A stretch of DNA of 64,000 bases from Artocarpus heterophyllus. Lineage: Eukaryota; Streptophyta; Magnoliopsida; Rosales; Moraceae. Shown one piece after another: positions 21,175 through 31,997 of this stretch (the stretch's first letter is position 1; every line of letters begins with the position of its first letter). The notes below the pieces were generated by a model. The model had not been told where the DNA came from and made no database searches. It was given only the letters and a program-made list of their open reading frames with translations. Position numbers and translations under genes: made by a program. The stretch spans positions 8,797,903 to 8,861,902 of the forward strand of contig CM046332.1 in the NCBI GenBank assembly GCA_025403435.1, in the 5' to 3' direction.

Positions 21175-23710
21175 TGTTGACATAGTGCCCTAAGGAGTAA
21201 AATGTTATAATAAGTTTTTGGAGACATTTTATAAATAAAGAGTTTATTTATTATTCATATACCAAATGTTGTCCTTTTTATATTCATTTTTATTGAATGT
21301 ATGATAAGCAAACAAAAATCTAAGACTGTCAATCTAAATCTTTAAGAATCATGCATATAATGAACAAATTATGCGGAAGATGTAAATCTTAAAAGTGATG
21401 ATCTAAATCATAAGATCTGCAATCGAGGGAATAAAGTTGGGCTTTTTATTTATACTAAGATTGTTATGTTGTCTACATCCTTGACGAGAGATGGCTTGTT
21501 TTGATCATCAGAGTGGGACTCTGCGAGTATAAACATTAGTACATTGTCATAGGTAACAATATGTTGGATCGAGACAAAAATAGTTGAATTAATTTGGCTA
21601 ATAATTCTGTTTGCTTAAATCGATTCACTTTAGACAATCATATGTGTTGTATCTTAATCCTAAAATGACTAATGGGCCCATATGGGTATGTGACACATTA
21701 TGATATGTCATGAATAGTTAGTTTTAAGGAGCTTTGTAATTTTATATAGTACAAGAGTACAACTCAATTTTATGTAGTTCAAGAGTGCAGCTTTAACCTT
21801 TTAGTGGAGTAGCATTAGAGTTGATAATTATAAAATATATATATGAGATATTATATTTTATAATTATAGGAGCTTGATTAATATATGTCCATCGGTCTCC
21901 TTTGCTAGCTCATAATAATCATGTAATGATACGACATGTTTTTCCTACATATTGGTAAGGTTGGCAAAATCGTGTTGCTTGTCGTGTTCGCATCAGCATG
22001 ATTACAGCATGACACGATTAGGGTAAATACGAACACGACACGATCAATAAACGTGCCAAAAATGCAAACACGAACATGACCGCCCTATAGCACGCGTAAC
22101 ATGACACGATTAACACAATTACTAAACGTGTCTTGATGAGTTGACACGATAACAACACATTTATGACACATTTATAACTCAATTAACTAAAAATAACAAA
22201 TTAAAAAAACCAATAAAAAAATTAACATAGACATAATATCTAATTAATACTAACCAACATGATAAAAAAAAACTTACTATATAATTTTTTTACTATATAA
22301 TTAGAAGGCCTTAAATATTGATGTAAAGAACATAATAATATTGAATTATTAAATGTTTTGAACTGTATTTTTCTTCCAATCTTTAAATTGGAGAAAATTT
22401 ATTTTAAAGTCATAAACGGCTTTAATTTATTGGCGAGCATATTGAAGATAAAAAGTTGATAGTTTATATAGAGAGCTATTAAGAGACATGCTCATTTGCT
22501 TTCCATGTGGGACTTTTGAAAGTTAATGAACAAAAGTATAAAACCAAAATAAATAAATTAAAAGCTATCATTTGACACCTAAGCAACATTTTGTGCGGTG
22601 GTGGCAAGTGCAATAAGAAAGCCTTAGGTGCAAGGTTTGAATCTTTAAACTTGCAAAATCATAAAATTTTTTTTATTTTTAAGTTTAAATGTGCTATGAA
22701 CGGGCGTGTCGTGCCGTGCCGTGTCATGTTAATACGTTTACTGCACGTTAAATTAAACGTGTTAAAGCGTGTTAAATGTGCTAGCACGAATTCAACTTGT
22801 TTATTTTCGTGTTATTCGTATCAACCTATTTATGAGCCAATTAATATACGTGTGGTCCAAACTCGTTCATCTCATGTTGTTTTCGTATCCTGTCATTGTG
22901 TCGTGTCCAAAATTACCGTCTCTACATGTTGGTGACTTATATAATGCTAGATTTAATAATTCATGTTAGTTTATCGCTTAAATTAATTTTGTGAATTAAT
23001 TCAAGATAAACATGTTGAACTATTTGGATAATATTTTATTTAGTATGGGATTATCTGTGTATAATAGTTTTAATCAGATAACTTTTTTATTGGGTTATTT
23101 GAATTAAAACTAAGGCCTTATCTAAGATTCTCGAGTGAAAATAAGATATTCTGGGGATGAAGTAAGTTCGATAAACCGATCTTTCAAATCGGCTTTCAAA
23201 CATGCGATAATCAATATATGTGTTTTTGACGCGTTTCTCATTAGAAGTTGATCCAAACTCGAATTTTGAAGTCTAATCTAATAAGGTTTAACCTCAAATT
23301 CAACCACTATAAATAGGGGTGATTTTTTTTTGTTATTTAGATCATTTGAGAAGCATAGAGTGAGTACTCTAGTAAGAGAAACTCTAAAAATCCCTAAGTG
23401 TTATTGTTCAACATCAAGAATCTTAGCTCTAGGTTTTCTTAAGTGGTTGGAAGGAGAGTCACTGGAGGAAAAACTGTACGATATGTGACTACCCACACTC
23501 CGATTATGGATACAGAATAGCAAAAAAAAAAACTAGTTAGTTGAAGTTACTCTAGAATGCTTTACTCTTCACAATTGCTGCTGCTTTTCGGTTTACAAAA
23601 GAGGTTAGTAAGATCTATCATTAAGTTATGTATTTAGCATATCAAACTTGTGCTTTAGAAAATACTCTGATTAAAATTTTTAAAATTCCACTATGTATTG
23701 TTTTTTAATA
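21175..23710 (+). repeat. 3' LTR of old element C, interrupted
   Basis: Starts TGTTGACATAGTGCCC and runs to a decayed end near 23710 (TTTTTTAATA). It is recognisably related to the A-family LTR (AAACAAAAATC, GCTAGCTCATAATA, CTATAAATAGGG blocks) but much diverged, so C is an older related family. A 969-bp MITE (21956-22924) interrupts it. At the site of the U3 array (about 23160-23215) it has a different repeat, around ACCGATC/AATCGGCT. TATA-like CTATAAATAGGGG near 23309. Confidence 0.8.
21956..22924. mobile_element. hAT-type MITE (969 bp)
   Basis: 8-bp flanks CATATTGG (21948-21955) and CATGTTGG (22925-22932), 7 of 8 matching, interrupt the C LTR exactly where its homology breaks. The ends TAAGGTTGGCAAAATCGTG and (reverse complement of right end) TAGAGACGGTAATTTTGGAC are imperfect inverted repeats. 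Both subterminal zones are rich in ACACGA / CGTGTCGTG copies, a pattern typical of transposase-bound subterminal repeats in hAT elements. No transposase. Short open frames at 22591-22969 are not convincing genes. Confidence 0.75.
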
Positions 23711-23819
23711 ATAGGAGCACGCTTATCACATCTAGCGAAATCTAGACGAAACATGTAACAAAACCAAGGGGCCCCATACTAATCGGCTTGCTTGGCATAC
23801 TAGCCAGTTGCCTTGCATG

Positions 23820-24150
23820 TAGGAATGACAATTTGGGTTTGACATGAGAAAACGCGAAATCAACGCAAGTCGATGACACGATTAATACAAAATTGACTCA
23901 AATTGACTTGATTTATTAAATTTTTATTAAAATAATATAGATAAATAAATTTTAAAATAATAAATTTAACAAAGTTACTTCAAATAAAATAAAAAATATA
24001 TATTTATGACCTAAATTTACAAAGTAAACTATAGATTAAAAGTATAAGTAACTAAATGAGGGATCAATGAGTTGACTCGAACTCAATACGAAATTTTAGT
24101 TAACACGAAAATTTGAGTTGATACTAACACAACCCAAATTGCCACCCCTA
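23820..24150. mobile_element. Short hAT-like MITE (331 bp)
   Basis: Terminal inverted repeats TAGGAATGACAATTTGGGTT (left) and, reverse complemented, TAGGGGTGGCAATTTGGGTT (right). Flanks CTTGCATG and CTTATGTG match at 5 of 8 positions, weak support for an 8-bp target duplication. The interior is AT-rich and non-coding. Confidence 0.7.
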
Positions 24151-24595
24151 CTTATGTGGTAGTCATTTGGGAGAGGCGCCATGTAAATAGCAGGTGTAAA
24201 GTATGTCTTCATTCGTTAAATTCTTTGAAATACCAAGACTCCTTATTTACCAAGAAGTGTCATTCAAAAAGATAAACAATTCATTAACCATTGATTATTG
24301 AATAATTTAATGTTATGTTATCTTATCTTAAAAACGTCTAAAGATGCTTTGTCTTTTTTTGGGTGAGGGGATCCTATATCTTTTTTTTCCCTTTGTTTTT
24401 CTTCAATCTTATTTTTTCAATATATCATCAAAAAAAATTCTTCTAATTTATCCATGTTATGTAAATTGCTACAAAATATACTATATAAAAAACCATTTTA
24501 TTAATTTTTAGAAACTTAGACTATTTACTTAAACAGATCTTAAATACTCCTAAATCTCTTTAATTTTAAAAGTTTTCAGTGAAAATTGTGATTGG

Positions 24596-24914
24596 TAAAG
24601 TTGGTTAAAACCAACTTCTTAGTTCAAAATATTGTAACATATGAGTGTTTTATACTGTGGCAACTTTTTGTCTTTTATGAAAGCTTTATTTTTGGTTGGT
24701 TATAATAAACTTTGTCAAACACCCTAGTAATGTGTTACCTCACATTTTGCTATCTGTTTGGCATAGTGGTGGGAACAATAAACTCAGTTATGAACAGTGT
24801 AAAGCTCTCACATGCTACAGCAACAATAGAAAAAATTGCTATAGTGTAAAGCTCTCACATGCTACAATAAAAGTGATTCTAACTAATGGTTCCCACCACC
24901 TTCCAAACACCCCT
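24596..24914. mobile_element. Two adjacent TGTTTGG-type MITEs
   Basis: 24750-24914 has inverted ends around TGTTTGG...GTGGTGGGAAC and contains AAAGCTCTCACATGCTACA twice. 24596-24724 has inverted ends around GTAAAGTTGGTTAAAACC and CAAACACCCTAG. The first has relatives at 28046-28205, 29873-30045 and 30459-30620. The rest of 23711-25020 is AT-rich with no gene visible; an A-run lies at 24957-24978. Confidence 0.6.
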
Positions 24915-25215
24915 TAAAAGTTGTATTTATTTATTGTTTTAATTTCCTAAACTATAAAAAAAAAAAAAAAAAAAAAATTTCTAGTTGCCAATGGGCCCCA
25001 AGAGAAATAACCAGCAAGTTACGGTCCAGATGGTTTATCGTTTTGAAAACCAACGGTTCTGATCTTCTCACAAAAAAACGGGACGGACATCAGTCAACGC
25101 CCGTCTTTGTCTCTCAGATCGTCTCCATCTTCATCTTCCTCCATTTTCTAGGGTTAGCTTATCGACCCACAAATTCCCAAATCAGATCCAGAAATTCTCT
25201 GTCTCTGCAATTGAA

Positions 25216-25485
25216 ATGGCGTGGAGGAACTTCTACAACGAGATCAGGGGGTTGAAGGTGAAGGAATTGCCGAACCACCTGAAGCCGATGCTGTCGATCG
25301 ACTACGCGAAGAAGGCCGTGCAGAGAGGCCTCGACAACTACCATGCCAAGTACATCCAGACCAGCTCCATCGACCCTCTCTACCATGTCTGCTTCGGTGG
25401 CATGATCTTTTCCTACCTCCTCGCTCTTCCCGAGGAGCGCCGTCACCTCGAGCACAAGCAGAACGCTAAGGAGCACGGCCATTGA
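25216..25485 (+). CDS. Mitochondrial F1Fo ATP synthase subunit f-like protein (ATP17-like)
   Basis: An 89-aa protein in one coding exon, ATG 25216 (AATTGAAATGGCG context), stop TGA 25483-25485. The layout matches subunit f of the membrane Fo part: N-terminal soluble segment with VKELP, a Tyr-rich segment YHAKYI at residues 48-53, one hydrophobic segment at about 60-75 (VCFGGMIFSYLLAL), then a basic tail ending HLEHK. Plant members have been annotated as fiber protein Fb15 or as ATP17-like. In the family it is an accessory Fo subunit in the inner mitochondrial membrane. Codons are clearly GC-richer than the surroundings, supporting a real gene. Upstream is a pyrimidine-rich 5' UTR (about 25100-25215); I see no clear TATA box. 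A 3' UTR intron begins 12 nt after the stop. Identification is from family pattern, not a search. Confidence 0.82.
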   Translation: MAWRNFYNEIRGLKVKELPNHLKPMLSIDYAKKAVQRGLDNYHAKYIQTSSIDPLYHVCFGGMIFSYLLALPEERRHLEHKQNAKEHGH

Positions 25486-25599
25486 TCAATTTCTTCGGTA
25501 TGTCAATTGATTATCTTTTGATTTTGTATTTCATTACGCTTTTTATCTATTTATTTATTTATTTATTTTCTCTGGTTTTAGGTTGTAAAGTTTTGTTCT

Positions 25600-26410
25600 T
25601 TCGATTATTGACTTTGATAATGATGGGATTTTAGTTCATGACGTCATATTGTCCTTGGATAATACTTAGGGTTTTTTCTAAGGGTTGGACTTTTAAGCAT
25701 TTGATTGATAATGAGGGGATTTTAGTTCATGGTGATATAGTTCTCCTTGCATATATGCAAATATGTATGTATGTGTGTGTGTGTATTAGTAATATAAAGT
25801 TATGGTCATTTAACTATTGATAGGGTATTATAGTTCATGATGATGCATTATTCTCCTTGGACAATTCGATTTAATTTTTTTTTGGCTGGTTTTGGGTTAT
25901 GAAGTTTTGTTCTTTCGAGTATTGATTTGATAATATGGGGATTTTAGTGCATGATGATATATTCTCCTTGGATAATTTGATTAAGTTAGGGCTTTCTTAG
26001 GGCTATAAAGGTCTGGACTTCTAAGAACTTTGTTTCTAAGGAGTGGATTTTAGTCTATGGTGATATATTACACTTACATTCACAGGGGTATCTGAAAAGC
26101 TGGAATGATATGGAGAAGATTAGCATGGTTCCTGCGTAAGGATGACACACACAAATTGAGATATATTCCACTTGCATGACTTTTTTTTTTTTTTTTTTTG
26201 CTGGTTACAGGTTATAAAGTTTTGGTCTTTAAGTATTGATTAATAATTAGGGGAACGTACTTCATGATGATGCATTTTCCTTGGACAATTCTATTCAATT
26301 AGGTGGTTTCTTTTGTTGGTTTAGGGTTATAAAGTTTTGTTCCTCTAAGTGGTGATTGATGATGAGGGGATTTTATTTCATGATACATTCTACTTGGATA
26401 ATTTGATATT
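25600..26410 (+). repeat. Degenerate tandem repeats, period about 100-110 bp
   Basis: About seven copies of a unit around ATTGATTGATAATG, GGGATTTTAGTTCATG and CTCCTTGGATAATTTGATT, at about 25605, 25697, 25816, 25919, 26035, 26240 and 26350. The U6 retropseudogene interrupts one unit. A short GT repeat lies near 25768-25783. Confidence 0.7.
26080..26159 (+). pseudogene. U6 snRNA retropseudogene
   Basis: Contains the U6 core GAGAAGATTAGCATGG and, after two substitutions, CCTGCGTAAGGATGACAC (about 26113-26147), plus a degenerate 5' stem. It is flanked by 18-bp near-identical repeats GATATATTACACTTACAT (26062-26079) and GATATATTCCACTTGCAT (26160-26177), which fit a LINE-type target duplication. 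No upstream sequence element (USE) or properly placed TATA is seen, and the 3' end is short, so it is unlikely to be a functional spliceosomal RNA gene. Confidence 0.85.
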
Positions 26411-26909
26411 ATGTTCTCTCTCTTTTTTTCTTTTCTTTTTTTTTCTTTTTTTTTTCCTTCTGGGCTGTGTTACAAAGATTTTTTTTTTATTCATTTATAA
26501 ATATGTTTTCTTCTTCAAAATTCAAAGTGGGTTTTCATGGGAAAACTATGACCATAAATTCTAAGATTAAGGTGCTTCGTATCTCAGTCATTGATGTGAT
26601 CATGTGATGGGTAAAGGGATATTCAATCAATGCTGTTGCTTCTAATATCCTTTACTGTTGATATGATTCCATGATTCTGGATTGAAGTGTAATGTGGTGA
26701 AGAAAATTTTTTTTTTTAATATTTTTAAGAAAGTAAATCCAACTCTAGCTCATGGAATTTCAAATCTAGGTAAACCCTACATAAATAAGTTTTCAGAGTC
26801 AAGATGTTTCTCTTTGAGTTCAAGTCGTTGTAGTTATGGATATAGGCTACTTTTCAGCCTTAGCATGCATTTGAACAAGAATTATGAAAACTAAAAAGAA
26901 GTTGTTATG

Positions 26910-27255
26910 TGGCATTGGAATAGGCCATGCATGTCAAATAAAATGACGCATTTGTGGCTGTTTGAGAGCCACCATTGTGGCTGTTAGCAAATAGCCACAT
27001 TTGTGGCGTTGAGCTACTCAACCCATAAAGTAAAAAGAAAGACAGATTTAACATGGTTCAACTATTAGCCTATATCCACGGTCATAGAGCAGCGAGAAAA
27101 TTTCCACTATGTAAAAGATGAATTGTACAAAGAGCGAATGGCTTACACTCCCAATGCCACAAATGTGGCTATTGCTAACTGCCACAACCATCACTCTTCA
27201 ATCAGCCACAAGTGTGGCATTCTATTTGCCACATTTGTGGCCTATTCCATTGCCA
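26910..27255. mobile_element. Fold-back MITE with GCCACA(A/T)TTGTGGC palindromes
   Basis: Arms of about 105 bp, 26910-27015 and 27146-27255, are inverted repeats of each other (TGGCATTGGAATAGGCCA against TGGCAATGGAATAGGCCA). The motif GCCACATTTGTGGC or close variants occurs at least five times. I see no clear target duplication, so the superfamily is open. It lies in the 3' UTR intron. Confidence 0.7.
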
Positions 27256-28045
27256 GGTAACAGAGGTGATATATATAATGGGAACAAGCCCTTTAGAATT
27301 TAGGGTGTGGTACGGATGAAGAAGATATTAAAGTGGAAGTTAAGTTGTGAGTTTTGAATTGTGACGGGAAAGAATAGGAACATAGAGATAGTGAGGATGC
27401 CAAAGTGTAGCATGAATTTGAGTATCACCCAAGTCAAACAGTTTTTTTCCCCCTGATGTAGCATCTCTCCCTTGCTCAATGTGTGCTAAGTTCGCTCTAG
27501 GTTGCAAATTTTGGGTATTTCTGGCTGATGCTTCGGTTTCTCTTTGAAGTTCTTTTTACGTTATTCTCAAGACCTAATTGAACAAAGAACCATCCCCACC
27601 CCCCCCCAACCAAAATGGGATTCGCGTAATAAAATGAGGTAGGTGGATGTTAATGGTGCTCTCAATGTGACAGGATTGACTAAGGATAGTTTTCTTGGCT
27701 GTTTGGTTTAAATTCCCTGCTTATTTTCAGCTTTTCTGTATTCTTTGTGAAGATGTTAGAACTCGTTTCTGATAATGATTAGTAAATGTTTCCGTCATAA
27801 ATTTCCTTGGTTTGATGCACCGTTAGCAGGTTGGAGTTTTTCCTGTTCACTTAACTTTTAACTAGAATCTGTTTTGCTCAACATATATCGAGTATAGAAT
27901 GATTTTAGCTGTCTCCATAAAATATAAACAAGAACTGTGATCGGAAATGACATACTATAAATCTTTGGCTAGGTAACTCTTTTGCAGCCAAACATTGTGT
28001 TGAGCAAAACCGCGTACCATGAACAGATTGGTACATATACTTGTT

Positions 28046-28205
28046 ACTATATTAAAAAATGAGAATGTTTGGGAGTCAAGTTGGAACTAAAACTCTGTAG
28101 CATGTGAGAGATTTATATTGTAGCATACTTTTACTTTAGCATGTGAGAGCTTTGCATTGTGGCAATTGAAACTTTAGTGTTAAAACTTGATTTCCAAACA
28201 CTCGG
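28046..28205. mobile_element. Decayed TGTTTGG-type MITE
   Basis: Starts near TGTTTGGGAGTCAAG and ends TTCCAAACACTC. It contains TAGCATGTGAGAGCTTTG, the reverse of the AAAGCTCTCACATGCTA core of 24750-24914. It sits near the end of the 3' UTR intron. Confidence 0.5.
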
Positions 28206-29342
28206 CCACAATGTGGAGTCAGTGGACGACCTGTTTTTAATGACTTATGCCTTTTGGGTCCTGTTCATTATTGCATTTTCATGAGCCAACGTTTGAGTAT
28301 TGCAAGATGTTCACATCGCTAACTTTTTGAGTTGTATTTTCATGAATCAATTGTTTTTTCTCCCCTCTCTGGTGTTCCTTTGTTCACCAATTCTTTAGAA
28401 TTAATATGCTTTCTTCTCCAATGCAGGATCAATGAGCCTTTCAGAGTGTTAATCTGGTGGCCATTCGTTTGTTTGATGCTTTTGTTCTTTTAATATCTTA
28501 ACATTGTAGACAGAAAGATGTTGTGTTGGTAGCATCAAGTGATAAAAATAATAATCTTGATCGAGTGCTATGCTTATTTACTTTGTGATCATTTTGACCA
28601 TTAAAAAATAATTGTCATCAGGAGAAAACATCTTTGTTATCTACTTCTAGTCATTTTCCGACTGAAGTTGATGAGATAACATTTTCCTGCTGCATTTTAC
28701 CCGAAGAGCAGTAACCATCACCGCATTATCTGTTTTGCCTCCTTTTACCCTCAAAAGATCAAAGTTTTCACCTGCTTTCCAATCATTATTTTTTCTTCTC
28801 TCTTCAGTTTCTTTTTTTTTTTTTTTTTTTTAATCTTTATAAACTGGAAGGCTAAATAGCCGATTAAGTGATAATTTGTTTCGATACACTGTCAGTTTTA
28901 AGATGAAAATGTTGCTCTGCTTACTATAATGAGGTGGATTCAATTCTTCTCTTATTTGTCTTTTGGAGTTGCAAAATACGAGGTGGAGCAATGCATTAAA
29001 ATAACGGTTTTGAACATTTTTTGCTTGAATGTCATAATTCTCTTTGGAGTTGGCAAGATTTTTAGTTCTACGTGGTATAAACTAAAGTTGAAAGATTTTT
29101 GGTCGAGTAGATATGACTATTTACACCGAATCAGATCTTCGAGCAGATTTCACATTAATATGATCAACAAAGAAATTGAATCTTCTCTTTTGAGTTGCAA
29201 GATGTGAAAAAATCCTTGCAATCAAAATGAGCAGAAATGTGAAATTGGTTCACGTAACTTGCTACTTTGTTTTAGAAGCAAATCATAGGATGCTTCTTTT
29301 AGCTGGTTAGCTTTTAGCAACTAGCTAGTTAACTAAGGTAAC

Positions 29343-29411
29343 AAAACCGATTTGTTTCTTAAGTCAGTACGGCTTATAAAACCCATTTGTTTCTTAAGTC
29401 AGTATGGCTTA
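29343..29411 (+). repeat. Two-copy direct repeat, about 36 bp
   Basis: Two copies of a unit containing ATTTGTTTCTTAAGTCAGTA followed by (C/T)GGCTTAT. Around it, 28620-29870 is AT-rich intergenic sequence with no gene that I can support; an open frame at 28929-29207 has no recognisable features. Confidence 0.7.
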
Positions 29412-29872
29412 TCTCATAGACTATCTTAGGGAATAGGAAATCCTGATGCGAAAGATAAATACCTACTAGGTTAAAATTAATAACAATAAAGCCAATCATT
29501 TATCGGGATCTTTTGTCAAAGTTTGAATTATCAATTGATATGCCATTTTTATATTTTCTTAAAAGGTAATTAATATCCTTTTAGACAACTTACAAGAAAA
29601 TTAATCTCTTTTATTGATGAAATGAACTTTTCTAGTAAATGTCACCGAGTATTTCCAAAAAAGAAAAAAAAAAGTAATTTCTTTAGTGTAAGCCCAAAAA
29701 TATGCTTAAATGTAGATATTTGTCTTTCAATGATCATATTTACAAATATAAATGATTTTGATTAAACCTAACAATGTCAAACATGTAAAAAAGTCTAAAA
29801 AAGCATTCCTATTTAGTCTTATGAGTTAAAACTATGCAATTCACAAAACAGTTGGGTCTAATCTAATTTAGG

Positions 29873-30045
29873 GGGTGTTTGGCAGTGGTGAGAACCACTT
29901 AGTTCACACCACAATCTCAGTTATGAACAGTATAAAGCTCTCACATGCTACAGTAACAATAAAAAAATATGCTACAGTATAAAATTCTCATATGCTACAG
30001 TAAAAGTGGTTCTCACCATCCTTTTCAAACATCCTATTAGAATGA
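29873..30045. mobile_element. TGTTTGG-type MITE upstream of PHD-homeodomain gene
   Basis: Ends GGGTGTTTGGCAGTGGTGAG and, reverse complemented, GGATGTTTGAAAAGGATGGT. It contains the AAAGCTCTCACATGCTACA core and a degenerate second copy, so it is the same family as 24750-24914. Confidence 0.65.
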
Positions 30046-30458
30046 GACCTACTGTTTTGTAAATATGAGATTTTTAATCTCAAGGGATGAATAGGATTTT
30101 TCACCCAAAAAAAAAAAAAGGAAAAGCATCACGCACAAATGCAAAAGTCTAGAAAAATCATGATCATAGCATGTATGTAATTCTACACATAAAACGAGTT
30201 TGAATTTTCCATTCAAAAATTAAAAAAAAAGGCCTAAAAAATATGATAAGAATGTTTTAGGGGGGAAAATCTGATAAGAATGTTTTAGAGAGTTTAAACT
30301 TTAAAGTTTGCATTGTATGGTATAGTATATGAGAGTTTTATATTAAAATATACTTTTTACTTTTTTCTCCCTACCGCTCTCGTGGGGAAATAATTTTTTT
30401 CTTAATTAACCTTCAAGCACTAACACTCTTTTTTTAGAACTAACAAAAAAAATCTTAT

Positions 30459-30620
30459 CTTGTTTGGCATTGTTAATTTTAACTAAATTTTTAGTTGAAA
30501 ATAATATAAAGCTCTCAAAAGTTATAATAAAAATAAATAATTAATATAATATAAAATTTTTATATGCTATAATATTTATGATTTTAATTATAATTATAAC
30601 TATTATGTCAAAGATTACAT
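30459..30620. mobile_element. Diverged AT-rich member of the same MITE family
   Basis: Starts TTGTTTGGCATTGTTAATTT, contains ATAAAGCTCTCAAAAG and a degenerate second copy, and ends near ATTATGTCAAAG. It lies about 1.4 kb upstream of the PHD-homeodomain start codon and about 0.2 kb upstream of its probable transcription start. Confidence 0.45.
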
Positions 30621-30829
30621 GAAAATTGGGTACTTTTTGAGAAGTAAATAGAACTTAAAAAAAAAAAGAGAAAAGAAATAAAGGAAGAACAAGTGCGGTT
30701 CTTCCACTAAAAAGAAAAAGAACAAGTGCGCTGCAAATGCAAATGTAAGTCAAATGGTGGTTTGAGACGGCGAACGAGAAATAGAACTAGAAGGTTAAAA
30801 AACAAGAAATAGAAAAAAGAATCGTTCCT

Positions 30830-31975
30830 TCAAAGAGAGAGACAAGACAAGGAGAAAGAAAGAAGCGTCACAGACAAGAGGAGAGAGAGATCAGAGGAGA
30901 CCGTTGGGTGACTGCAAAAACCGGCGACTACTCTTACCAAGCAATCACACCGAAGAAAACAACACAAGCCCAACACCCAAAAAAAAAACAAAAAAAAAAA
31001 CCTCAAATTTTGAAAACCAAAAAAAAAAAAAAAAGCCTTGAGAAATAAGCACTCTCCCATTATCACATCAATCAAACTCTATTTTCAATTTCAAATTTCC
31101 TCTCTCTTTCTCTTCCACCATTCACACAACCTTCTTTGCTTATTTATATATGATATAGAATAAAATGCCTTTCAACACTTTCTGAAGAAAAGAAATCTCT
31201 CCCTTCTATCTGGTGAGCTTCTTTCACTTCTCTCGGTTATTGGGTTATTCGCATTTGATTAAAGTGTCTTGATTTTTGTCTTTTCTTTGTTAATCATCAT
31301 CTGGGTCTTCGTTTTTTTATTCCCGTTTTAGTGATCTGGGATTGGTGAATTCGATCGGCACCATTTGTAAGATCAAGCTTGTTTCTTGGTTTTTATTTCG
31401 GATTCCCCAAGTGATTACCGAATGCCAAAACCAATTTTTGACTGTGTCATTTATCAACTTAATTGACTCTGTAATGATTTGTTACTTTTAACTTAATTGT
31501 GTCATTATACATGTTAATACTTTTGTATATTTTAATCCTTAGTGAGTTATTACTAGCATGCCTTGTTATTTTTAGTGTTTTTTTTTTTTGTGACTCTTTT
31601 TATTTTTATTCATTAAGAAAATTTCGTTCTTTTGATTAGCCTAAAATAGTTAATAATTGTATTATGAACTTCTTAATTATGACTGATTTGCTTCACAATT
31701 CTGTCTTGTTATTCTTAGTTCTTTTGGCTTCTATATTCTTTTTGAGAACTACTTGTCTTAAATTTGTTACTCTTCTTGTAAATTTTATTCATTAAGAAAA
31801 TTTTGTGTTTTTATTTAGAAAACGAAAGGTGTTATGAACTGTGGAATTTGCACAACTAAACCCTTCAATCTTTTTTCATGTGTTTTCATCGAAGGATTTC
31901 CTACGTGGTGTCTCTTTTTGTGGATATTATTAGGTCGATGAAAATCAATTTTATGCCTTTTTTTTTTTTTCCCAG
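30830..31975 (+). promoter_or_regulatory. 5' UTR exon and leader intron of PHD-homeodomain gene
   Basis: 30830-31212 is purine/pyrimidine-tract-rich leader (GAGAGA and CTCTCT runs, A-runs at 30980-31035). A donor CTG|GTGAGC at 31213 and acceptor TTTTCCCAG|ATTTTG ending 31975 define a likely 763-bp leader intron, leaving 22 nt before the ATG. Leader introns of this kind often raise expression in plants (general knowledge). The transcription start is only estimated. Confidence 0.5.
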
Positions 31976-31997
31976 ATTTTGTACATAAGAGTTCAGT

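Larger units (their letters stand above)
25498..28426 (+). other. 3' UTR intron of the ATP synthase subunit gene, with final exon after it
   Basis: Donor TTCG|GTATGT at 25498 and acceptor CCAATGCAG|GATC ending 28426. The last exon (28427 to about 28620) holds no long frame and has AATAAT-type signals near 28548. The stop-to-junction distance is 12 nt, below the roughly 50 nt that usually triggers nonsense-mediated decay. The intron holds the degenerate repeats, the U6 copy and a palindromic MITE. The splice sites are inferred, not proven. Confidence 0.6.

Noticed and set aside
22591..22969. Frames of 114 and 66 codons
   Set aside because: Inside the hAT-type MITE, running into its subterminal repeats and flank; no domain.
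25221..25469. Alternative and antisense frames over the ATP synthase exon
   Set aside because: Shadows of a GC-rich coding exon; only the 25216 frame gives the family pattern.
26071..26200. Functional U6 gene
   Set aside because: No USE or spaced TATA upstream, substitutions in the core and 5' stem, and a target duplication that marks a retroposed copy.
28929..29207. 92-codon frame
   Set aside because: AT-rich, no recognisable motif, no splice or promoter context.
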